A stretch of 64,000 nucleotides of DNA from the NCBI GenBank assembly GCA_949358305.1, contig OX442318.1, positions 11,142,517 through 11,206,516 on the forward strand. Reading direction: 5' to 3'. The notes beneath the pieces were generated by a model. It did not search any database. It saw only the letters and a program-made list of their open reading frames with translations, and was not told where the DNA came from. This stretch comes from Strigamia acuminata (lineage: Eukaryota; Arthropoda; Chilopoda; Geophilomorpha; Linotaeniidae). This document shows positions 36,501 through 45,601 of the stretch, one piece after another (position 1 is the stretch's first letter; the number at the start of each line of letters is the position of its first letter). The translations under genes and the position numbers were made by a program.

Positions 36501-36826
36501 TCTTTTGTAGTTGGTGGATAGAAATAAATGTATGGAAAAGATCCATACGGTGTTTCAACGATGTTTGCGTCAACTGCAGTAGGTTCGTCCATGTAATGTA
36601 ATATTCGTTCGATGGTTTGGTAAGCACAAACTACCAAATTCATTACGAGTAGCGTGGAAAGTAGAATGAGCATAATTCTTTTCTTTTCTGAAATGTTCTC
36701 CAGTGATTTGATGAATGCTGGCATGTCCTTTTGAGTTGCCAATTCACTCGAAATAAGCTCTTTCATTTTCTTCTTTCTAAGTCGTTGAATCCGGCCAAGT
36801 GGTTGATTTGGTCTGTACGCATCCAT
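29636..36826 (-). CDS. Channel gene A: two DEG/ENaC subunits fused in one polypeptide, one frameshift
   Basis: Exons in transcript order: 36826-36299, 36232-36160, 36104-36025, 35354-35250, 35125-35037, 34686-33897, 33840-33756, 31425-31343, 31283-31188, 31136-31028, 29987-29636. They total 2390 nt, one short of 797 codons. Subunit 1: TM1 about residues 51-69, post-TM1 SFPYIYFYP, RFPFYESRNLPEC, CKCPNVC, then GGNIGLYFGMS (filter GMS about 390-392). A basic linker (about 404-445) joins subunit 2: TM1 about 447-465, FPLIISC, STEFGMCTVF, LPFMDNSTLPLC, CSCAARC, and GLS near the C-terminus, nine residues before the stop. DEG/ENaC proteins are trimeric plasma-membrane Na+ channels (family knowledge). 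The ligand is unknown. The start at 36826 is chosen because genes B and C align there, although an in-frame ATG lies at 36850. Exon 31136-31028 lacks one base in an A-run (about 31115), so the gene is broken or the assembly is wrong. Confidence 0.9.
30079..30775. mobile_element. Element with GCGCGGGT ends and internal tetranucleotide arrays
   Basis: Near the left edge TTTTTATAATGCGCGGGT is mirrored near the right edge by ACCCGCGCACTAGAAAA. GCGGGTCTCAATTAG occurs on both sides. Between them lie long (TAAA)n/(TTAA)n tracts at about 30295-30400 and (TTTG)n/(TTAG)n tracts at about 30416-30620. It sits in the last intron of channel gene A. Confidence 0.55.
30416..30620. repeat. TTTG/TTAG tetranucleotide microsatellite
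   Basis: Blocks of TTTGTTAG repeats, then uninterrupted TTTG, then uninterrupted TTAG, about 200 bp in all. It is non-coding and lies in the last intron of channel gene A. Confidence 0.95.
31432..33724. mobile_element. 2.3-kb element filling an intron of channel gene A
   Basis: ACATTTAAAGGGATGGT at the left is mirrored by ACTGTCCCTTTAAATGT at the right. The interior contains a direct repeat of several hundred bases (31.6-32.2 and 32.85-33.3 kb), recognisable by TCAAAAAGTTAT-AGCA, ACAGGCTTGTGC-GAAT and CCAGGTGGCGCT-type blocks. It occupies almost the whole intron 31426-33755, which is only 50 bp in gene B and 60 bp in gene C, so it is a later insertion or intron expansion. No transposase is visible. 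Confidence 0.65.
34842..34993. mobile_element. 152-bp hAT-type MITE with 8-bp target duplication
   Basis: The ends CAGTAGTTCACAACC and the inverse of CAGTGGTTCCCAACC are the widespread hAT terminal type (family knowledge). GTTTATCT is repeated exactly on both sides (34834-34841 and 34994-35001), the 8-bp duplication expected for hAT. It lies in the intron before the pore exon of channel gene A. Confidence 0.9.
35457..35580. mobile_element. Short palindromic MITE-like element
   Basis: GGGCTGGACTGGGCAC at the left and GAGCCAGTCCAGAT at the right are inverted. The outer flanks also pair (ATAATTATC with GATAATTAT). The interior has CGGGAAATCGGGAC and CCGGGAAATTCGCGG as a partial mirror. It lies in an intron of channel gene A. 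Confidence 0.6.
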
Positions 36827-38480
36827 TTTGTATTTCTTCAGTACGTACATTTAGTAATTATTAATTAAATATTAATTTTCTAATTTTTGAATTGTATCTA
36901 CTCTGTATTTGCTCAAAAATAGCTAGGTATTAAGTTTATAAAATGTTATAATATGTGCGGATCCAGATGCAATGTGCATATCTTAATCACATGGTCCTGA
37001 GAATTGATGACGTTATTAGTCAAACTGTGTAAAACATAAGTCTCAAATTTGTATTTTCTGAAAGAAGGGCACCACATTGCCCAGTGTAGTGTACCGATCG
37101 GTATCGTTGATCTTGACTCAACGAGGAAGGTCTCTTCTCTAAACAGGAATTGCAACTTCAGATTCGGATCAGTATGATCACTTTTGCCACAGCAATGGTG
37201 GTTCAGACCTGCCAACTAACCATGCAGTCAGGGCCGCTGCAGACATTTAAGGCGCCTTTGTGCAAAAATTAATATGGCACATCTCCCTGATTTTAACGTG
37301 TATAATTACTCGTGTGTGTTGGTTTTTGTAATCATTTGCGTATATTATTTATCGCGTGTTTGCGGCTTAGCGCGGTTATTGTGCGATTCAATGGAGATTG
37401 CACTCAGTCTGTGTTTCGCCGATCCTTCAATTATAAGTGCTCTCATGTCGGCGTGCATTACATAGCAATTATTCATGTGTGGTTGTATTCTTGTTCATTT
37501 GTGCTGATTGTATTATGAATAGTGTGTTCTCTCATGCATGTGAAAGGTTATCCATGTTGGCACAAAAGTACCACCTTATTTGTCAGTAAGATTTGTTCTT
37601 TAGTTATTATATGACTTAATAATGGATCTAAATAAGATCTCTTATTGTATGTAACTTTGATTTGTTCTGTACTTTTGAGTTCCTCATTCACTTCGTTTAG
37701 TTTATTAAACATGGCCGCCATATCGTGATATGGTTTGTGCTTTTGAAAAACACCTTGTCACGATTAAATTTAGTTGGCATGAATTAATCTAAACAAATAT
37801 CGCGCAAAAGCTAATTTGGCGCAATATGTTGGGCAAAGTTCGTAGACTCTTCTAAACGTTGTCTCCTTCAAATATGGACATCCGGGGACTCAAAGAATCT
37901 AAGCTCGCAGTGACTAAACATTATTTGTATTAGACAGTTATTCTACTAACAGGTGGGTATTGTGGAAATAGGTCAGGGGGTGAAAGGTATAAATGAAGAT
38001 CTAATTGTTGGAAATAATCGTATGCGCATCATCTCGATTGCGCATCAATTAACAGAAGATGAGTCAAGGGAATAAGTCAGTAAGAATAGATGAAGTGAGA
38101 AAATAATATAAGAAAATAGGATGGAATAGTCTAAATTAAATCAAATGAAAAAAGAGGGTGGGTAGCCTGCCCATGACAACCTTTTGTATGCTTTATTCAG
38201 CAGTGTGATAGCCAAATACACACCATATTTCACCAATGATCTGCAATTCTGTGCGTATTAATACTGCAGAAAGTTAGCTCCAATTTTAATGTCGGCCATG
38301 ACCAATAAATGCAACAATACACGCATTCTTTTCTCTTCAATTGTTTCTTCACAAGGAAGACACCGAATGAATTATCTCTGCGCAAACCGTTAAAGCAATG
38401 AGCTGATTGGGTCAGTGACATGCCAACTAATCAATGGACAATAAACTGCAAAAAGACCAACAACGGTGCCACTTGATGTA
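36827..38480. other. 5' flank of channel gene A; no gene seen
   Basis: No supported coding region. The promoter of gene A must lie here. I see no distinctive core-promoter pattern beyond AT-rich sequence. Confidence 0.4.
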
Positions 38481-39060
38481 AGATTTTTAAATTTGCCGTA
38501 TCACCTCGCTATAAGCCGCATGCCGCTGCTACGGATTACCAACTTTGGAAAACTTCAGACACAGCTTATAACTTACTGGCAGGCTGGTTTGAATGAAAAG
38601 ATTGGTTTTAGTTTTTTGAATTTAAAGAGCCCGGATGAAGAATAATAATATTGGAATTTTGAGTTTTTTTGATGTTCTGAAAGTAATTACCGGTATTAAA
38701 TTTGGGTATATTTATAGAAATTTAGGCCAATTTCCTACATTTTGGGCATCTAAACGATTTTTAAGCATCTTTTGGTTTAATTCTCATTGACAAAGATTCG
38801 TATTCACTTAAAATGACATGTCGGTAAAAATGTGGTTAACTTGCATGCTCTGAAACCTCGAACTATACCGGCATGCAGGTTAAAACAGGTTAATACGGCT
38901 TTAAAAAAAATAATTTGATGCGGCCGGTTCACTACTGCATTGGGTAAAGCGGTTTATTAGATAAGTAGCATTGACAACTCGTGTGGAAATGTAAACAGCC
39001 GACATTTTGCTAGATGGCCAATAGAATCGGGCTTTGGCACGTAATCAGATAGCAGACAAT
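38481..39060. mobile_element. Decayed transposon-derived sequence
   Basis: TCACCTCGCTATAAGCCGCA resembles pogo-type ends. Positions 38680-38900 carry the inverse of the MITE at 25701-26064 (AATTTAGGCCAATTTCCTAC, GGTTAAAACAGGTTAATACG). The borders are unclear. Confidence 0.45.
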
Positions 39061-39089
39061 ACTAATTTCATTTTGACATATTGGCCCCA

Positions 39090-39400
39090 GAAAATTAATT
39101 CATATAAACGAATACTTATGATAAGTTTGCTGCGAGTTAGGTGTATGTGCTTTTAAACGAAGCAAAGGGACCCTCTTGGCAACATGCTGGCCAATTTCTA
39201 GAAAATTCCAAGGTGGTATAGACTTAAAGATTTGGGTTATTTTGTGTTTTGGGGGCATATTTTGACATTTTCTGAGATTTGTGCTGCTGCAGCACCCAGC
39301 TTGAAAGAGTAAGGTGTCTGTGCTTTTAAACCAATTAATAGGATCCTCCTGACTAAACACTGGCCAATTGCACTTGCAAAATCGAACACACTAATAGAAC
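39090..39400 (-). repeat. Imperfect 65-bp internal duplication in an unassigned open frame
   Basis: On the minus strand ATTGGCCAG...GGTTTAAAAGCACAGACACCT is followed about 180 bp later by ATTGGCCAG...CGTTTAAAAGCACATACACCT. A frame of about 86 codons spans both units. I do not recognise it. It lies directly beside copy 1 of the triplicated repeat and may belong to the same unit. Confidence 0.4.
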
Positions 39401-39499
39401 TTTCTAAAACAATTCAACAATACAATACATTCGAAAAGTTATTTTTAGTAACATAATACACACAATTGCTTGAACAGGAAAATTTTTTTTTATACATCT

Positions 39500-39880
39500 A
39501 GTTTATCGTATGCAAACTCATGAAATTGATAAACATTGAAACTATGACATTGATCTTATAATATCTCAAAAATTTCTTTGTTAAGATTAATTTCTAATTT
39601 GTATGCAGAATTGAGTCTGTAATTTTTGTGCTGATCGAAATGACCGAGGCGAAATAATTGGCGGTGTAGTATAGAATAAGCACCTGTTTTTATGCACGCA
39701 TGGTTGTTGTTGCAGTCTTGGTGACCAGAACAAATACAAGTTGGCCCTGACCCTTCAGAAACTCTATGCTGCTCACAATTTCTTAACGTGAAACTTTAGT
39801 TCCTTTTAATTTTCCAAATACTTGTTGATCAGCCTAATAAATTCATTTTGCCCCTCATAATTGCTGTAAAATCATTGTTC
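39500..39880 (-). repeat. Triplicated coding-like repeat, copy 1
   Basis: About 380 bp shared with 41130-41510 and 43610-43930. On the minus strand it stays open for about 60 codons with a Cys-containing stretch (SEGSGPTCICSGHQDCNNN, then HACIKTGAYSILHRQLFRL and GHFDQHKNYRLNSAYKLEI) before a stop. The protein family is not recognised. It could be a remnant exon of a multicopy gene or of a transposon. Confidence 0.55.
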
Positions 39881-40934
39881 AGCGTAAAAATACCAGCAGA
39901 GAATGAATTTTTTGTCTAATAAAGCTTACTCGCACATGAATGTTTTTCTTAAGCCTAAACAGTACATTGACATATCTTAGATATTGTAGATAGGATTTTA
40001 ATACTAAGTTATTGTACGACTGTTGTTATGAGTTTGTTTGTTTGTACTTGGTTGTCACGTCGTACGCTCTCAGAGTGAGAAGAATAAACCGCTGTATTTT
40101 TCGTTGTTTTACACAAATGGCGTGTGAATTTCTTCTCAAACCCCAACAGATATGAGGTTAATTTAGAATTATAAATTAACTGACACATTGACCAATGGTT
40201 AATCTAACATAAAATACACACACTAATTTTGACACAAATGTGGTAACAATTTGGTAAACATGGGGAAATATTTCATAAATTCAAGCAAGCACCTGTTCAA
40301 GGTTGAACGACACTATTTATGTGAGGAACTTCGCTGGTACCAAGAAGTTTGCACGATTTCAGTGTTGAAATACACATCATGCTTATTAGGTCAACATTGA
40401 AATTTGAAATGAATAAGAGAAATTTCATTAAACGTTTGTGCCATTTTGTTTTATTCTTTTGAATGGTTTGAGTTTGATTTGATAATTCCTTTCATCATTT
40501 TTGATTATTTTGTTAGACTTTTTTGTGTGAACCAAGTTTGGTGAATTAATATTTGCATCAAATTCTGAAATCAGCAATATGCAAATATTTCTGACTTGTC
40601 ACGTGTTATTTGCTTTTATCTATACTTCTGCTTTCTTTTTGCCATTACTCAATTATCACACGTTCTCATTTACTTTCTGAATATACAACGTTAGATCAAG
40701 AATTGGGGAGGGGGACACAAGGTTTGGTACTGTGGTTTTAGGGTTGTAATCATAAACTCGACACCATAAGAATGCAGTGTGAGTGTGTCAGCAATGGGTT
40801 AAATGAGGTCAGACTGAAATCAGAGAAGAGTGAAGCAAGACTGAAATTGGAGAAGAAAGGGGAGAGAAGCGAGTGAAACCAACAAAAAGTGGACAATGGC
40901 AAAATTCTCACAAAGATGAGTTTTAAGTTTATAT

Positions 40935-41510
40935 TCATTTACTAATTAACAGTAACAAGCAATTTTGTAAACAATTTTAATATTGAAAATATCACCAACA
41001 TAATTAAAATTCATACAAATTTGCAGATTTGTTCATGGAACTTACGTTTGTTGGCAGAAGTGACGACAACAAAAACAGAGCAGGGAACAAAATTCAAACG
41101 GGCTTACTCGGCAGGAAACCGGCAGGAATAAAGTTATTATTTCTAGTTTATTGTAAGGAAACTCGTGAATTTGGTAAACATTGAAACCATGATATTGATC
41201 TCACAACTAATGCACGACAATATCTCAAAGACTTCTTTGTTAGTATTAATTTCTAATTTGTATGCAGAAATGAGTCTATAATTTTCGTGCCGATCGAAAT
41301 GACCAAGGCAAAATAATTGGCGGTGTAGTACAGAATAAACACCTGTTTGATTGCACGCATGGTTATTATTGCAGTCATGGTGACCAGAACAAATAAAAAG
41401 TTGGCCCTGACCCTTCAGAAACTCTATACCCTCAAAATTTCTTCATGTAAAACTTTAGTTTTTTTAATTTCCAAAATACTTGTAAATCGGCCAAATAAAT
41501 TAATTTTGCC
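40935..41510 (-). repeat. Triplicated coding-like repeat, copy 2 (longer version)
   Basis: It shares about 570 bp with copy 3 (43430-43930) and about 380 bp with copy 1. On the minus strand there is an open stretch with CSGHHDCNNNHACNQTGVYS, then VLHRQLFCLGHFDRHENYRL. A good splice donor (CAACAAAC/GTAAGTTCC) follows at about 41046, also present in copy 3. Frames differ between copies after the NK residues, so coding status is doubtful. Confidence 0.55.
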
Positions 41511-41743
41511 CCCCGTAATTGCTGCAAAAGGGGTTACGATATCTGGCACGGAAAAAATAAGCGCGGAGAAATTCATCTACGTTTATTCATTCCGCGGTTG
41601 CGCAATTTCGTTATTGCGAATTTCTAAGAATGCCTAACAAGGGGGGCGCTCCCCCCCTCCCCGAGAACCAAACCTAACCTAACCTAACCAATGGTACACA
41701 AGTATTTAGATTTTTAAAGTTAATTTTGATTCGTATTAGATAA

Positions 41744-43052
41744 TAGAGAATTTGCGGGATGCATTTTTTCCTTACAGTTAAACACTATACGGTATAAAAA
41801 TAGTGTAAGGAAAAAATGATAAATTAAGTTTTTGTGAGCTGCACTTTTCCCTTATCACTACACTATTTTAGCCAACTAAAGTTGCGAAATTTCGAATGAT
41901 ATTTGCGAAATTTCGAATGATATTTGCAAAATTTCAAATGATATTTGCAAAATTTCAAATGATATTTGCAAAATTTCAAATGATATTTGCAAAATTTCAA
42001 ATGATATTTGCAAAATTTCAAATGATATTTGCAAAATTTCAAATGATATTTGCAAAATTTCAAATGATATTTGCAAAATTTCAAATGATATTTGCAAAAT
42101 TTCAAATGAAATTTGCAAAATTTTGAATGATATTTGCAAAATTTCGAATGATATTTGCAAAATTTCAAATGATATTTGCAAAATTTCAAATGAAATTTGC
42201 AAAATTTTGAATGATATTTGCAAAATTTCGAATGATATTTGCAAAATTTCAAATGATATTTGCAAAATTTCAAATGATATTTGCAAAATTTCAAATGATA
42301 TTTGCAAAATTTCAAATGATATTTGCAAAATTTCAAATGGTATTTGCAAAATTTCAAATGATATTTGCGAAATTTCGAATGATATTTGCGAAATTTCGAA
42401 TGATATTTGCAAAATTTCAAATGATATTTGCAAAATTTCAAATGATATTTGCAAAATTTCGAATGATATTTGCAAAATTTCAAATGATATTTGCAAAATT
42501 TCAAATGATATTTGCAAAATTTCAAATGATATTTGCAAAATTTCAAATGATATTTGCAAAATTTCAAATGATATTTGCAAAATTTCAAATGATATTTGCA
42601 AAATTTCAAATGATATTTGCAAAATTTCAAATGATATTTGCAAAATTTCAAATGATATTTGCAAAATTTCAAATGATATTTGCAAAATTTCAAATGATAT
42701 TTGCAAAATTTCAAATGATATTTGCAAAATTTCAAATGATATTTGCAAAATTTCAAATAATATTTGCAAAATTTCAAATGATATTTGCAAAATTTCAAAT
42801 GAAATTTGCAAAATTTTGAATGATAAACTTAAAGCGTACTTATGACTGTGATGTGTTTGATGGTGACAACAAAATAATCGCCATTTGCAATGGGCGGAGC
42901 TAACAATATACTGTTCTCAATTCTGATTGGCTGCACTATAATTTAATTTAGTGTTGAAAACGATACACTAAAGATTTTTCCCTTACGTTATGGCACGAAA
43001 ATAGTGTATAGTGTTTAAATGTAAGGGAAAAATGCATCCCGCAAACTCTCTA
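41744..43052. mobile_element. 1.3-kb inverted-end element with an internal 21-bp minisatellite
   Basis: The left end TAGAGAATTTGCGGGATGCA and the inverse right end TAGAGAGTTTGCGGGATGCA plus TTTTTCCCTTAC match over more than 30 bp. The inner flanks match the truncated copy at 4670-5147 (GACTGTGATGTGTTTGAT; ATCGCCATTTGCAATGG). In place of that copy's AT-rich middle there is an array of about 45 units of 21 bp. There is no transposase. Confidence 0.85.
41880..42830. repeat. 21-bp minisatellite (ATATTTGCAAAATTTCAAATG), about 45 units
   Basis: Very homogeneous, with a few G/A variants (GCGAAATTTCGAATG, GAAATTTGC). Because 21 is divisible by three, at least four reading frames are open for 200-311 codons. 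These frames are not genes. The array forms the interior of the element at 41744-43052. Confidence 0.97.
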
Positions 43053-43429
43053 ATAAGGAATGCAAGTTGCTAAACAACACTTTCCAACCCAGTAAATATT
43101 TTGTTTCCAGGTTTTGAAGTTCCTTGGACACCCGGCTTTGTCCAGATTACTCTCAATTAGTTCACGTAAACTTCAACCAATTATAAAATTTTTGCAGGGA
43201 AGTCTACTAAATCAGTATTCTTTTGACAAAATTCTCACAAAAAGCTTACCGTATTACCCTGCTTGTAGCCGCATGTAGTTGGGCTTGGGTTTATCATGTT
43301 TTTCAAATCTCGCTTAAAAAGTCTGGGTGCGGAGCAAAGGAACGCATCTGAGTAATATAATTTTTCAGACATAAAAATGGCATTTCAAACTGTTTAATGG
43401 TTTTAGTTTCAAATAAAAATTTGAATTGT

Positions 43430-43930
43430 TTATTTACTAATTAACTGAAATGAGCAATTTTGTAAACACTTTTAATGTTGAAAATATCATCAAAATCATT
43501 AAAACTCGTACAATTTTGCAGATTTGTTCATGGAACTTACGTTTGCTGACAGAAATGACAAGAATAAAAACAGAGCAGCGAATAAAATTCCACCGGATTA
43601 CTTGAGCAGGAAAAAGTTACTATTTCTACTTTATTGTACGCAAACTCGTGAAATTGAAAACATGATATTGATCTCCTAACTAACACACGACAATATCTGA
43701 AAATTCTTTTGTTAAGATTAATTTCTAATTTGTATGCAGAATTGAGTCTATAATTTTCGTGCCGATCGAAATGACCGAGGTGAAATAATTGGCGGTGTTG
43801 TACAGAATAAACACCTGTTTGAAACACGCATGGTTATTGCAGTCATGGTGAATAGAACAAATACAAATGTTGGCCCTGACCCTTCAGAAACTCTGTTGCT
43901 CACAATTTCTTAACGTGAAACTTAAATTTA
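43430..43930 (-). repeat. Triplicated coding-like repeat, copy 3
   Basis: Homologous to the repeats at 39.5 and 40.9 kb. It reads FQTGVYSVQHRQLFHLGHFD then RHENYRLNSAYKLEINLNKR on the minus strand, followed by a Cys/Phe-rich tail up to the conserved donor (AGCAAAC/GTAAGTTCC at about 43540). Its upstream part is frameshifted relative to copy 1. Confidence 0.5.
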
Positions 43931-44554
43931 TTTTTATTGTTTCTATTGCTTCTCATAATTGCTATAAAAGCATTGCTCACTTGTCAGTGTAGAAATGCCA
44001 GCAGTGTGTGACGGTTTCACTGTTATACACATTAAAAGGACGATTATTTCGTCAATAGATGGCGCTTTCGCGTATTTTAGCGGCAAATTTGAGCTATGTT
44101 CATTTAAAGTGCTTTAATATATAAATATTTGATTTATATATGAAACCAATTTGATTAAACACTTTTATAGACATTTTAGTATGTTTTAAGATTGTTTGTA
44201 TCAGTTTATTACATAATTCCATTGAATTATGTATAAACTTCACTCCTGGATTTAACCACCCACAGAGAGTTGGACTCCTTTCAGATTATAGTCAAAAGAC
44301 TTAATCCAAAGAGTGTCCTACGTATCCAGTTCCTGTTTGGACCTAGTAGAAGACTGTGTCCTAGGTATCCATTTTCTATCTCCTAGGATTGGATGGATTT
44401 AGGTGACCAGTGGTCCCATTGGAGCAATGGTCAGTCTATTCTTTCTACCGAGTATACAGTATATTCCCGTGCAAACCGGCAATAGCTTGCTCTTGTCTTG
44501 TTTTCTGTTTTGTCACTACTTACTTGAGCACTAATATACTTCACTTCATGCCAA

Positions 44555-44710
44555 CATTCTGTTGTAGAGCCTAGATTGGATTAAATTCCCGGTTACATTG
44601 CCCGCCTCTTCATGCCGACATCCTAGCATTTAGATGTAGACCTAGAGTGGATCTAATTTACAGGTACATTCCCTCCGCTTCATGCCAACGTTCGTTGTTG
44701 AAATACTTTA
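44555..44710. repeat. About 75-bp tandem duplication, 2-2.5 units
   Basis: CTTCATGCCAACATTC, CTTCATGCCGACATCC and CTTCATGCCAACGTTC begin successive units, each followed by a TAGA-CTAGA-TGGAT block. There is no coding signal. Confidence 0.6.
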
Positions 44711-44734
44711 CTCAGTGTTTAGTGTCTCGTTTGT

Positions 44735-44905
44735 AGGCCCCTAAAAATGGACTTTTTGCCCCTAAAAATTGACTTTTTGCACGTAAAAATTGACTTTTTG
44801 CCCCTAAAACTTGACTTTTTGTTCCTAAAAATTGACTTTTTGCCCCTAAAACTTGACTTTTTGCCCATAAAAATTGATTTTTAGCATATAAAAACGGACT
44901 TGTTG
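44735..44905. repeat. 21-bp minisatellite (GACTTTTTGCCCCTAAAAATT), about 8 units
   Basis: Tandem units with variants GCCCCTAAAACTT, GTTCCTAAAAATT and GCACGTAAAAATT. The T5 and A5 runs are about 10-11 bp apart in each unit. The open minus-strand frame is a repeat by-product. Confidence 0.9.
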
Positions 44906-45601
44906 GTTCCAAAAAATATCTTTTTTGACAAGTTTTACACATTTACAACATATTAAGTGCAAAACCTTTGGAGACTGAATAATGAAACACTCACCTGTCA
45001 GAGGAGTGTGTACAGATGTGTAAATAATGTTGGGACGGTCCAAAACATGTCATCGCCAAGATTATTTTATTTTACTATTACAAGTAGTTGTCGTAAGGCG
45101 ACACAAGCAATGGCTAAAGCATGATGACACCTCACTTCCTTCGAATCTGGTGCTTCATTGTGATACAGTGCGTTCTAGTGACGATATTTTAACGTCATGT
45201 ACAGTTCCAAATCGCTGCAGAGAACCCAATGCTTGTCTTGAAGTGGTCCTATTGTAACTGTGTCCACTTCTGCACCATACATTTCTCCTTTCTCATTTCT
45301 CCCTGGGTGACTTTCGAGCAATTCGGAAGTGTGTAACTGATAACAAAATCAGAGAGAATACATAAACCTGCCGTATTTACTCATACTTTTAAGCCCTAAA
45401 ATTTATTTGCAAAACGTGTATTCAACTACAGTATGTTTAATAGTGATTTAAAAATTAATTAATAATAATAATAATAGTAGTAATAATAAACCAGTGAGGA
45501 GTGATGAAAGAGCAAAAGGTCTGTAGCTAGCACAATGAGTCATGTGCATTAGTTGTGATGTTTTTTGTTACAGTCACGATTATTTTTTGTTTACATATCA
45601 A

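Noticed and set aside
41880-42830. CRISPR-like look of regularly repeated units
   Set aside because: The units are contiguous with no unique spacers, and the genome is eukaryotic.
41863-42845. Open frames of up to 311 codons (KFCKYHL and ILQISFE repeats)
   Set aside because: A by-product of the 21-bp minisatellite. At least four frames are open and none has unique sequence or splice context.
45027-45257. 76-codon open frame on the plus strand (PSNLVLHCDTVRSSDD...)
   Set aside because: No recognisable domain, no clear splice or promoter context, and no second copy. It could be chance.
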